Positions 1 to 10,242 of a DNA stretch of 64,000 nucleotides are shown here, in pieces. The stretch spans positions 1,240,001 through 1,304,000 of the forward strand of contig WJXW01000017.1 in the NCBI GenBank assembly GCA_015832175.1, read 5' to 3'. How positions within the stretch are numbered: the first letter of the stretch is position 1; each line of letters opens with the position of its first letter. A program made the position numbers and the translations under genes. Source of the DNA: Paraphaeosphaeria minitans (Eukaryota > Ascomycota > Dothideomycetes > Pleosporales > Didymosphaeriaceae). The notes under the pieces were generated by a model. It worked only from the letters and a program-made list of their open reading frames with translations. It ran no database searches and was not told the origin of the DNA.

Positions 1-359
1 TCTTGTTGTAGCTAAGAGGGGGAGAGTTCCCTTTGGCGTTGAGCGGGTCTTTGTAGCTTTATTATACCCTTGAGGGTTTCGTTGGCGATGATATAGCATA
101 GCGGGAAGAATCCAAGAAGTTGGCACTCAAGTCAATTCATGATGTCGCGTGCTTCGTGAGTTGTAGCGGCGGCCGAAGGCGGCCGACGTAATGGAGTTGG
201 GTTTTCCATTTTGGTCAAGGTCCCGCTTAGAAATGCAGGTCCGAGCCTCGATCCAATGATGAACTTTTGACAAGCGGACGACAGCGGACAAGATCTCCAC
301 GCCAGCTCCGCCAGCTCCTCTTCTTCATCTTCATTCTTCTTTTCTTTCCGTTCAGCACA
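1..359. other. Upstream region of MIA40
   Basis: No gene is seen here. The last 45 bases before the Mia40 start (about 316-350) are a pyrimidine-rich CT tract, common just upstream of translation starts in filamentous fungi. No convincing TATA box is visible. Confidence 0.5.
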
Positions 360-1386
360 ATGTTCCGACCTGCAACCCGATTAATTGCCTCTACTGTGGC
401 GCGCGCCGTCCCTCGCGCCACCGCGCCCGCGCGACGATTTATTTCCACAGCGCCGCCGGCGCAGACGTCAAGAAGTTGGAAGAGCTTGTTCGCGCGCGTC
501 GGTGCTGCTGGCGCGATAATATACTACTACAACACTGCAGATGTCTGGGCCGAGGAACCGAGACGTGAGTGATGCGAAGAGGACGGATAGCAACACAGGC
601 TAGCATGCTAACGAACCCATGGCAGGCGCCGTAACAGCTCTCCCCATTGCAGACGAAGAGAACGAGCAACTTCCTACCATCGACGATGTAGCAGCAGCCC
701 GCCTCAAGCGTAAAGCAGAGCGGGAAGCCATCGAAGCTCAATTGGCGGCGCAGCAGCAGGCACAGCACCAAAAACAGGCCGCTGCCAATGCGAACGAGAC
801 CATCGCCACTGCGGGGAGCGTAGAAGAGCTGGAGGAGGAGGCAGGACAGCAGGGCGCCTTCAATCCCGAGACTGGAGAGATCAACTGGGACTGCCCGTGC
901 CTGGGCGGCATGGCCGATGGGCCGTGCGGCGACGAGTTCAAGGCGGCGTTCAGCTGCTTTGTGTACAGTACCGAGGAGCCCAAGGGCATGGACTGCATTG
1001 AAAAATTCAAGTAAGGCGAACTCCACACCCGAACCGAGAGCACAGTGCTGACAGCGAACAGGGACATGCAAGACTGCTTCCGCAAATACCCCGAGGTGTA
1101 CGGCTCAGAGCTCGAGTCCGATGCCGACGATGACGAGGACGATCTTTCGGCAGAAGGAGCGCCTGCAACTGCTGTGGCCGACGCGCAGTCTACCGGCGGA
1201 CCCCTGAGCTCTACTTCCTCAGCACAGGAAGATTCCGGCCTCGTACCCGACGAATACCGACCCAGCGGCGCGACAGACCTTGCGAACAAGGCGGCGAAGC
1301 GGGACGACGAGACCACCAGCGAGAGCGAGCAGCTGATGCCCAAAGCAGCGCATGACGCGACCGGTGCCAACGTAGAGAAGAAGTGA
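360..1386 (+). CDS. MIA40: Mia40, mitochondrial intermembrane-space import oxidoreductase
   Basis: Three exons: 360-564, 626-1010 and 1062-1386, giving 304 residues. Mia40 is the receptor and oxidase of the disulfide relay that traps small cysteine proteins in the intermembrane space. The protein starts with an Arg-rich presequence (about 1-45), then a short hydrophobic anchor ([11 protein letters not shown]), as in fungal Mia40. The redox-active CPC motif is at residues 158-160. It is followed by the twin CX9C pairs C169/C179 and C192/C202, the last pair being split by intron 2. Introns are 61 and 51 nt, with GTGAGT and GTAAGG donors and a GCTAAC branch point in intron 1. An acidic, Ser/Thr-rich tail follows. 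The start at 360 is chosen over the upstream in-frame ATG (267) because it begins the presequence directly. Confidence 0.96.
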
Positions 1387-2363
1387 TCATCATACCAAGA
1401 GAACGGGATTTCAAGCTCTACGACGAGGGCCTGCAACGGCATGTAAAAACATGCGGGAGAAGAATGATCAGACAGCTGTACTATAGAAGGCTCGAAACCA
1501 GGCATGCAGGAGCGAGGGTGTATTTGGTTGCATTTGCATTTTGGACGGCGATTACTCCTGCTCCGGCGAAAGAAAGAAGATGAGAAAAAGATGTACATTA
1601 TGTGTAGGCAATACAGGTGCGCTGTATCATGTAGACTAGATACTCCATCCACGAACTCCTACCACACCCGATTCGACCCCTTTCTGAGCCGCATTCGTCC
1701 AGTCACAAAGCCTTGCCCGATGTGCCCGCACGCGGGTGCGAGGCTACTACCAAGTCTACGTAGACTAGAGTCCTGCCATGGAGTCGCCCTCGGCTAGACT
1801 GGTTCTGTGAGTGATGTACGTACAACGTGGACCGCCTGCTTGACGCTGGACTTGCGAAAGAACGGAAAAAGAAAGAAAGATAAAATAAGAGAAAAAGAGA
1901 AGAGGAGGAAGAAAAAAAAAGGTCACACTCATTGCACTGAAGGAAAATAAGCGGAGAAGTATGCATCTCGTCATCCTCGGCGGTCGAATTATTTATAAGA
2001 AGTTGGCGTGTAGAATCGGCACACTCCTACCCACCCATCCCACTCCACAGGGGTTGAACAGGGCGTGCCTCAGGCTGGGCAATAAGAGAACGGGAGATGG
2101 CAAAAGGGTAGCATGGGGGATTTTGCTGGACTCGGAGTAGTGGAGAATCCGTCGTGTGGTACGGAATGAGCAAGGACGATACCCAGGTATGGTGAACTTG
2201 GAGAATTCATTGCAAGGCGACCCGGGACTCGTACAAGTGACCGGTGTCCTTATTCCCAGGCACTCCTAAACGCCATGTAGGTACATCATACCATCGTAAC
2301 TCATAATGCCCGGCCGCCCAAGCCCCTCCCCTGGGCCTATCCTTTCTCACACCCACACACCTC
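1387..2363. other. Gene-free interval between convergent genes
   Basis: No credible coding signal on either strand. A purine-rich run (GA/A, about 1855-1921) ends in a stretch of nine or more A. An AT-rich TTATTTATAAG block lies near 1988. Confidence 0.5.
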
Positions 2364-3068
2364 TCACTTGGTCTCCTTCCCGGAATCATATCCAGCCGCG
2401 CCGTCCACCTGCTCCATCAACCGCCCCTGCAGCATGTGCTTCAAGTCCTGCTCGTTCCAGCTCGGCGTGCGGCCCAGCTGGCCCAGGCTGAGCCCCCGGT
2501 TGCGCGCCTTCTTCACGGCTTCGGCCTGCCCGCTGCCGATGCCTTCATACGAGGGCACGACGCCCTGGCCCGGAGGCGGGAACGCGATGCCGCCGGCGGG
2601 AGACTGCACTTGAGCGGTGCCCGTGATGTCCTCGGGTGCGGTCGTTTCGTCGGGGAGGTCGGATCTGCCGCGGTGGCGTTAGCAACGGATTAAGATTCCC
2701 CCATCCCGTGCAGACAGACGGACTGTAGCTTCACGTTGACGTGGTCTGCTTGTGGGTTGGTTGAGCGAGGGAGAGAGGGAGGTGAGGTGAGGTACTCACG
2801 ACGCCGAGTCCTGGCCCCGGACTTCTCTCATCGCTCGCTCGTAGTTCATGCTGCTGGCCCGGATAGGACCGCCGGGTCGTCTGTACGCCCTCTGCGCCTC
2901 GGACAGGCCGTCGTCTGCTGGAGCGGCGGAGTCGGTCTGCGTCATGACGTTGAGATTGAATGCGGATTCGGCTTCAGAGCGCGTGTTTGGGGTGAGACCA
3001 GAGGGTGTGGGTGAGCCGAAGGAGGCCTGGCTGGGAGGCATGAGGATCCGTTGGGTAGAGTCGCCCAT
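2364..3068 (-). CDS. Conserved-looking hypothetical protein, 189 aa
   Basis: Two exons on the minus strand: 3068-2800 and 2664-2364. The 135-nt intron has a GTGAGT donor, a GCTAAC branch point and a CAG acceptor, and joins the frames exactly. I do not recognise the family. The N-terminal half is Ser/Pro/Ala-rich and likely disordered. It contains QRAYRRPGGP and a basic-acidic stretch, MNYERAMREVRG. The C-terminal half has a more ordered look, with a helix-like segment (GQAEAVKKARNRGLSLGQL) followed by SWNEQDLKHMLQGRLMEQV. There is no signal peptide, membrane segment or cysteine cluster, so it is probably a soluble intracellular protein. The clean splice and open frames make it a real gene; the function is unknown. 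Confidence 0.8.
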
Positions 3069-4580
3069 GTTTGGTGGTGAGATGGGGTGACGTTTGCGGA
3101 GTCGGGGGAGCGGGAGCGGGAGCGGATTGGTCGATGTGCGGGAGGAGGGTCTCGACTGTTCAGGAGTGCCAATACCACAACTCGGATTGAGATCAGTCGA
3201 TGGCTGGGACGGAGATATCTCTGTGGTTTTCCTATTGCGGTAGCATTAGCAGCTACACGCCAGCAGGTGAAGCAGCGTGCAAAGCTACCCCCCCGAGGCC
3301 ATGCAAGCATCCGCAAGCGCACTTACAACAAATAAAACGAGTTTGTGGGTCAGTTTGTCAATCCCTTTTACACGCGTGTGCTCGTGATATCTATCTAGCT
3401 GCTGTAGACTATTTGAAGGCTATCTCCAAGAGGTATGATGGCATTGCTTGGCGGTGACGTACGATCCGACCAGACGTCTATCAAACTTGCGGGGGCTGTC
3501 TAACTGCGCGAGGTAACATGCTAACCGTGTGGAGAAGTAGCAGTGATGGCGGTATTGGATTATCGTCGATTGTAGCGATTCTTGGATGAGCTCCGCCGGG
3601 GGGCTGCATAAAATTGGGGTCCTCCCGAGGGCTGGACCTTCGAGAGCGTCGTTCGCGCAAGTCACGCAGGGGGCGATCACAGAGAGGAGGTCGCCTGCGT
3701 GACTAGCTACTGAGGCCGGCTGGAAGGGAGGTCATCGAGGCGCTGTGTCGAAGATGTAGTTCTCACAGGTACCAGGAAACAAAGCTCAACATTGTGGCAG
3801 CATCGTCATGTCCATCATGTCTATCGACATGGCCATGAAATCACTGCGCTCGTGAAAGCTCTCCAGGGGCACTCTGACCGTCCCTTGCAGCAACCAGCTC
3901 ACGATGATGACGGATCGGCAAAGTGGTTCCTCACGAGTTCGTTGTGCAATCCTTTGGCGTTGAATATGACGTTGTGTGGCGGACATGCGTCATGTCTTAG
4001 CCGCATAGACGAGCCGTTTTTTAGACTACCTACCACCTCCTCTCACGACAACGAGCCGAGGGATCTACGCTGATATCTGGACAAAAGGAACGCTCACAAC
4101 GATCAGATCATACCGCGATAAAGTATGATAATCGTGCGTTGCCACAGAATGGACCCAGTTCCCCGTCTCGTGCGGTGTTGTCGAAACTTAATCCTAAAGA
4201 TCCCGGAATCCAGCCTGAAGGCGCAGAGTTCCAACAGGATGAATTGTTTTCTATGAAACTTTCGACGTACGTATGGGCAACAACGGTGACTTCTCCGCAA
4301 AGCCGCTGTTCTTGTAAAAAATTCCTCTTTTGGAACGGAAGATGATTGCGAGTTCCCGTCCCTTAAGAATCCGATGCAGGATATAGATAACGTTTCGTCG
4401 GAGTAGGCACTGGTGAATTGCAGTCATTCGTTCAATCATTCCGGATACATGCCAATGTAATTGTTTTTCAGTTGTGGAAGTCTCCTTAACCTTTACCATT
4501 CATCCCCAATGAGAAACTATCCACCATGCACAAAGAACCACCTCAAATATCCCTCCAGTTGGTAGTTGGTCCCATCGACA
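3069..4580. other. Gene-free interval, 1.5 kb
   Basis: It lies between the start of the 189-aa gene and the stop of the cysteine-rich gene. ORFs here are short, overlap on both strands and look like no protein I know. From about 3.4 kb the base composition drifts towards AT. No tRNA, repeat or transposon end was recognised. Confidence 0.45.
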
Positions 4581-5723
4581 TCAGGGAGCCTTGCAGCACT
4601 TGGAATCGGCCCGGCAGAGTGCGTTGCGACAGGTCTGCACGCAGTTGGGCCCATCGTGAATAGTGTCGCGACAGAAGGAGTCAACACATCCAGTGGTATA
4701 CTCGTTGCATTCCTTCTCGTCCCAACCGTCACCATCGTTGCGGGGCTGAGGAGCAGGGGAAGAGCCAGAGATTGCAGCATCCTTCTTGAGGCAACCAGAA
4801 GGTGAACCGCATATATAACCTCCACGACACTCAGGGGGCCCTCGGCCAGCGCAAAGCGCGGCCAGACAGCGCCATCGACACTCTGGGCGTTTTGGATGGG
4901 GGCACCTGGTCTGGCAATCCCTCTTCCAGTCCTGACACTGGCCGCAGTCTGCAGTCGTCTCGGTTTTGGTCGCGTTGGTAGGTTGATCAATTTGGCGGGC
5001 GCGAAGAGAGGAGGAAGGGCCAGAAGAAGTGCGCTCGTGAGCTTGTAAACCGCAGTGTTCCGGCCCAAGAGCACCACCTTTGCGACACTCGGAGGGACCG
5101 TTCTTGCAAAGCTTGGCCGCGCAGCCCCATTCGCACTCCCGGGCCCAGGGGCGTGCGCACTGGGTCTTCTTGCACTTCTTCTTCCAGTCCCTGCACGAAT
5201 CGCCCGCGGTCTCGGCCTGTTCCGGATCGTTCTCGTGATTCTCGTCGCGACTCACGAGTGCTTCCTTGTAGTACGCAAGGATTTGGGAGTAGTGCGAGAC
5301 GTCTCCGGGGACATACTTGATGTTGCGCGCGGCTAGGTCTGAGGTACGCATCGTCAGCAACACTCAACAAGTTGGAAACACAGCTTCATCCAGGCATGTA
5401 TGCTATCATAGGTACACTGTGATACCACAGCTAGAACAACTGCTCAAGTGCTCCCAGGAACTGGGCTGGTACCTCAAGCGGACGTGTACCTAAGTACCGG
5501 TGCGACTTCGCAGGGCACGTGGCGGGCGCATCGAACACTTGAGTGTACGGCGTGACCACCGCACCTTGGAAAGCCGGGAAGCAACGACGGGGAGTAGCTT
5601 ACCGTTGACCACCTGACGGGCGAGAGAGGCACGATGAGCGGAAATCTCGTCTGTAGGACCGGGGGAAGTGGCCGTCGTGAGCGCGGTCACAGCGAAAGCT
5701 GCGACAAGCTGGAAGATCTTCAT
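4581..5723 (-). CDS. Secreted cysteine-rich protein with three tandem 7-Cys modules
   Basis: Two exons, 5723-5603 and 5338-4581, separated by a 264-nt intron (GTAAGC donor, CAG acceptor); 292 residues. Residues 1-19 form a signal peptide (MKIFQLVAAFAVTALTTAT). Three modules follow. Their cysteines are at 89-96-101-109-113-118-125, 175-182-186-194-198-203-211 and 251-258-263-273-277-282-288. The shared spacing is C-x6-C-x3/4-C-x7/9-C-x3-C-x4-C-x5/7-C. Modules 1 and 2 also share a C-x-D-W-K opening. Linkers are Ser/Pro/Asp-rich. I do not recognise a named domain. A secreted, disulfide-rich, repeated protein of this kind is a candidate effector or wall-binding protein (inference). It lies head-to-head with another cysteine-rich gene starting at 6392. 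A TATA box sits about 95 nt upstream. The intron is long for this region, so a further small exon cannot be excluded. Confidence 0.85.
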
Positions 5724-6391
5724 GCTGATCAGGCGCCGAAAGGTCCAAGGGAAGAAAGGATGAAGGTTTTTCGATGGTGTACAAGATACCGAGACAAGAA
5801 GCAGTGGAACTGCGCGTTTTTATATGTGCGTGGGTGCCCGTTTGTCAACCAGAGGCTCTTGGCGCTGCCCAAGTGAATGCGGCAGGCGCCGCCCCCCCCC
5901 CCCCCGTCGTTGAGCAGGCCTTGGAAGCCAAGCGTAATTAGAAGCCGTCGAAATGCATCAAAGCAAACGGAAAGGAATGAGAAGTACTTCTCGTCGAAAG
6001 GGTTGAAGTCGCTGGGTTACCCGCAAGGGCGATATCCTCTAGTCGTCCAGCGGCCAGGTCTCTGCTACCCATCGGACACGACAATGCTGTGTGCTTATGT
6101 GCGTCCATCACGTTGTCAGCGACCTCCTGCTGTAGAACTCAGGCGTCTCTGCATGATCCTCATCTTAACATTGCCCTACGTGTTCACCGTTCATCTTCAC
6201 CATCATCTTCCTCGAGCGGGAGAGGAGCGGCTTCCGTCGGAGCAAACGCGGCGTGCTTTCTTAAACTGCGCTCGCCCTTCTTCTTCTTCTTGTCCTTCTT
6301 CTTCTCCCTCCTTACCCCTCTCCAACTCCAACTCTCGCTCTTCCTGCTTCGTTCTCCGATCGTGACCTGCCATTCTCCGTTGCAAACCATC
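5724..6391. other. Shared promoter region of two divergent cysteine-rich genes
   Basis: This 668-bp interval holds a minus-strand TATA box (5817-5824), a run of 14 C (5892-5905) and a long pyrimidine-rich tract (about 6272-6335, with TTCTTCTTC repeats) ahead of the plus-strand start at 6392. No coding signal. Confidence 0.5.
5817..5824 (-). promoter_or_regulatory. TATA box of the 292-aa cysteine-rich gene
   Basis: TATAAAAA reads on the minus strand about 95 nt before the ATG at 5723. This is a normal distance for a fungal TATA box with a short leader. Confidence 0.6.
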
Positions 6392-7197
6392 ATGATGATG
6401 CTGCTCAATCTCCTCTCGCTCGCCACTCTTGCAGAAGTTGGCTTAGCTGCTGCCATCTTGCCGAAGGGTGCGTAGCTCCTGCCGTTGAACGGTCAGTACT
6501 TTCTGTCACTGACCGCCATCAGGTGTCTCCAGCGTGCTTGAACGCACTGAGGCGAACGTCCGACTCTGCCCTTCCAAGTGCAACGTCATCGTCTCCGAAT
6601 GCATCAACAAGGTCTGTTGCGAGCCGGGACAGCATATCACAGCGCGCTGACTTCTGCAGGACCTTCTCGGATTAGACACCTGCCAGCAGATCAAGTGCCA
6701 GGACCACGATGTATGCCATGCCCACAGGCCTACCTCTTTACTTGCTCAAGTCTGAATTTCCGCAGTGTGCCACTTGCGACGTGAAATGCAAGAAGATTTC
6801 ACCTTCCAGCATCGTAATGGCTTCCGAGATTGAGCGTCGTGAGACCGAGCAAGAGGTCACCTCTGAGAATAACTCCAACGACGACATCGAACTCGCCGAC
6901 AGCATGAGCCTCTTCATGCCCCCATACTGTCCCAAGTACTGCGTTGGAAACCGCCAGGCCTGCAAGGAGGTTCGTACCTGTACCTGTTCACCTCCGCAAG
7001 CTTCCCCCACTGACGTTTCCACAGATGAAAAATAGTGAGGCTGAATGCAATCGACAAGGCTGCAATGGCATGGTAAGTCGCTGAAACCATCAACGCGGTT
7101 GGCAGATTTATGCTGACTGCGTAATTAGTGCTTGAAAACGTGCGAGTGGTGCGAGTCTTTCAGGGCACCACGCCCACCAAGGATTGTTGAAGAGTAA
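6392..7197 (+). CDS. Secreted cysteine-rich protein with duplicated 8-Cys module
   Basis: Six exons: 6392-6467, 6523-6611, 6660-6710, 6766-6969, 7025-7072 and 7129-7197; 178 residues. Residues 1-21 are a signal peptide. All 16 cysteines fall in two halves of eight. Half 1 is C41-C45-C52 (exon 2), C63-C68 (exon 3) and C73-C76-C80 (start of exon 4). Half 2 is C127-C131-C138 (end of exon 4), C148-C153 (exon 5) and C157-C161-C164 (exon 6). Both halves read C-x3-C-x6-C, then C-x4-C, then three close cysteines. Both are cut by phase-0 introns at the same two places, so the gene arose by internal duplication of a three-exon unit. An acidic Ser/Glu-rich linker (81-126) joins the halves. The family is not recognised; a role as an effector or antimicrobial protein is only inference. 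The closeness of TGCTGAC to the last acceptor supports exon 6. Confidence 0.85.
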
Positions 7198-7616
7198 CTT
7201 GGGGCCTCCAGTAATGTCGCCATGCTTTCTCAAAGCGCCGCAGATGGTGTTTTTGAGGGCGGTGCGGTGATTTTCCAGAATGTTTGCGAGCTATGAACCA
7301 TGAGCGAGTCCTTGAAACAGGGTGGTTTATCTACTTGTGGTTATCACTGGCTAATGGTCTGGAGAGGGTAACATGTGTGAAGGAGAGATGTTTTCAGATC
7401 CAGATGAAATGTATGCATGCTTTTCGAGTTGACGTTGGTGAGTGAGAGAAAACGATGAAAAATCACGAGCATATTGTAAGAACCGAGTGACTGACGTGAT
7501 AGAGTGGCCGTTATGAAATTGATACCGCCTGGATGCAATACATATGTGTGAATCAAAGTGGGCGACCAAACCGCTCAAGCAAAACTTTTGCGTATCTTAT
7601 ACAATCATGATACACC
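7198..7616. other. Interval between convergent genes
   Basis: This stretch holds the 3' ends of the cysteine-rich gene (plus) and the TBC gene (minus). No coding signal or repeat was seen. Confidence 0.45.
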
Positions 7617-9221
7617 TCACCGTACAATACCCGCGACACGTCTGAAGAGCTCGCTCAGCGGCGCAAAAGCCGAGAGCCTGCCGGTGCTGGCAGATCGACC
7701 AAGCCACAGCGCGTACACGCCGACGATAACGGCCAATCCGAAGACGCCTTGCCTGCGGTACACCCAAAGCCTACGCTTAAGCATCTGTGCGCTCCTCTTA
7801 GCCTTGGCCCGACTCTGCTGCCAGCGGACCTCCTTCTCCTGCTGCAGCATCCACCTCTCACCGTCCTCCAGCTCGAGGCGACTCAACGCCGCAGGCGTCG
7901 TCGACGTCTTTAGCACGCTCAATGAGGAGATGTTCCACCACTCCCAGCTGCCCAGCTTCTCTGGGGGCAACCGCTCGTATAGCTCGACGGCGCGGGCGAT
8001 GTGGAACTCGACGTCGAATGGCTGCGGCAGCTTCCCGAGCATCGCATGCATGATGTCCTCGTCTTCCTTGTCGATGTCCAGCATCTCCTCCCGCCTCGAG
8101 AGCACTACACCAGCGAAGAAGTAAATCGGCATGACGGTGTGCCGTGCGAGGAAGAAGTCGAATACCCGTGCGATGTCCCTGTACTCCTGTATGTGGTGCG
8201 CGAACATGGTCAGGGTGTCGGCCAGTGCGAATGACGGCTGGCTCGTGGGCAGATGCGCGTAGAGTTCGGGATCGGCCGTTTCGAGAATGGGTTTCAGCAG
8301 CGAGAGGTGCGAGATGGCGGGATCGAGCGTGGTCAGCATGAAGTCACGGATGCGCAGCAGGCTGAGGCGCGCGACGGCTGTGGGGGCATCGTGGGGACCG
8401 AGCACGAGGAGGAAGACTTGGACGATGTCGTGGTAGCCTTGAAAGTAGTTTAGGGTGGGGTGGCGGCGGATGGTTTCGACGATGATATCGGAAAGTTCTT
8501 CTTTGAGGTGGTCGAGGTGCTTTTCGGATTCTAGGGGAGATCAGCATTCATTCTGATTTGAGTGGATTCGCGATAGGAACTGGACAAGCTGGAGTTCGGT
8601 CACGCGTAACGTATACCACAACGCGCAGCAGACATACGAGCCATTCACTACAGTACTGGGACAAATGCTTGAACACGAAGTTGCGCTTCTTGGGGCAACC
8701 GAGTGTAGTCAAGCTTCTGACCCAGCACTGTAGCGTCTGACGATCGAAGTTCGCATAGGCGTCCAACAAGTACAAGACTTGGGCCAACCCACACTCCATG
8801 GCATTGGGTGTTCGTACCATTTTTGGGGTAGTAGACGAAGGCGCGGTTGACATCCAAAGCCACCTGACCTTCATCCCGGTGTGTAGGAAGGTCTTTCCAC
8901 GGAGCCTGCTCTTGTTTGTCTGGAATACTGCCGAGGAGTATGGGCCCTGTCAGCTGTCAGCGACTGTCGCAGCGAAGTACACTAGCACAGAGACGCACAT
9001 GTTACACGGCGCAGGTCATCGCTGACCAGGCCGTGGATGCTGGTGGCGAGATGCACCAGCGCATCAAGGTTGCGCTCGTTGCACGCGGTGCTGATCTGCA
9101 CCGCCTTTTCTTTCTCGGCAGGGGAAAGGGCGAGAGTGGCGGTGCTGCGGCGGCGGGTCGAGAGGCTGGTGGAGCTCACTGAGCGGGAGGGGGTGCGGGA
9201 TGAGTGTCGTGATGAGGCCAT
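7617..9221 (-). CDS. TBC-domain Rab GTPase-activating protein, Gyp8/TBC1D20-like
   Basis: Three exons, 9221-9006, 8953-8818 and 8530-7617; 421 residues. TBC proteins stimulate GTP hydrolysis on Rab GTPases; members of the Gyp8/TBC1D20 type act on Rab1/Ypt1 at the ER-Golgi. Seen here: a Ser/Thr-rich N-terminus; an LRRLTGPILLG opening in which Gly takes the place of the usual Trp; the arginine finger in VALDVNRAF; the glutamine finger in YFQGYHDIVQVFLLVLG; and a single C-terminal transmembrane segment (GVFGLAVIVGVYALWLG), the tail anchor typical of this type. Intron 2 is 287 nt and its junction gives YYPKNESEKHLD, as expected. The acceptor of intron 1 could lie 7 nt further on with a donor 2 nt earlier, changing only a few residues. 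Confidence 0.9.
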
Positions 9222-10242
9222 ATTGAGAGCAGTGCCGGCATCGCGAGTTGGCGCGCGGCAGATGGAGGAGGTCGGGACAGCACTGGAGTGGCAGCGGGCT
9301 GGGCTGTCCGATCAGCGGCGGTGCTGCCGGCGCATTGCATATGTTTGCTGTCGTGGCATGGCGGTGGGCGACGAGATTGTGTTTCGAAACACTCCCAGGT
9401 CGCCCATGTCGTGGTGCCTGTGATGCGTACCTACCGTAACCCCAGTCTTGGCAGACGCGCGAAGTCCTCCCGCGCACGAGTCTTGACATTCACACCTCAC
9501 CAGCCCCCAAGCCATCAAGAGCGGCAGCGGCTTGCCATTCCCGTGACCCAACAACTGACGCACGTTCTCCGTTTGGAAGGTGATGACCCGCTATCGCATA
9601 CATCACTCCGTTACATACCTACTAGCCAACGCCATCCACTACCTAGGTACCAGGTACATCCCCTCCGGTCACCTCATACTGGTGCAGACGACGACCGGCC
9701 AATACTGGCGGTCCGCGTCAACTGTGGTGCATCCTGCACAGTCGAGATCGAGATACGCCCGGTCTATCGCCCTGCACGATATCGATCGTACAGCAGTCCT
9801 GCATATTCGCTGTGCCAAGACCCACTGCTGGCTCGTCTGAGCATCCCACCACCTCTGTGACTTCTGGGGTCTTAGCATCCCGTACCGCAACATTCTTCCA
9901 ATTCGCGCCTCTGCCGCCCGGGGTTTGAAATCGCGGCAAAATTGTCGTACCACTTTCTTATGCCTTAGGCTGCCGTTCAAGCGCTGTCCGTGTTGATACC
10001 GTCAGTCTGCGTCGAATTGCCTGGGCGCCTGAAGAGGCCTGCATTCCACTCCAGGAAGTCCCGATATGACAGCTGCCTTGTGTGTCAACTCTATGCGACC
10101 TCAATCGCAGCTCATCCTACCTCGACTGAACTAAAACTTTGCGCTGCCCAACATATCCTGGCGGGGCACCTTCGGTCGCGTGCACTAGTTGACGCACTGT
10201 TTCTTGGTTACTCATCTTTCGCTTCTCTCTTGTCCCTGAACC
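9222..10242. other. Divergent promoter region, 1.0 kb
   Basis: It lies between the TBC gene (minus) and the DDB1/Rse1-like gene (plus). Long ORFs overlap here on both strands, but their composition is low-complexity Arg/Pro/Ser and they match no family I know. I see no RNA gene. Confidence 0.45.

Noticed and set aside
439..1652. Long minus-strand ORFs across MIA40
   Set aside because: Antisense shadows of the Mia40 exons in GC-rich DNA.
9288..9860. 190-aa plus-strand ORF in the TBC/DDB1-like divergent region
   Set aside because: It begins inside the antisense frame of other ORFs and has Arg/His/Pro-rich chance composition.
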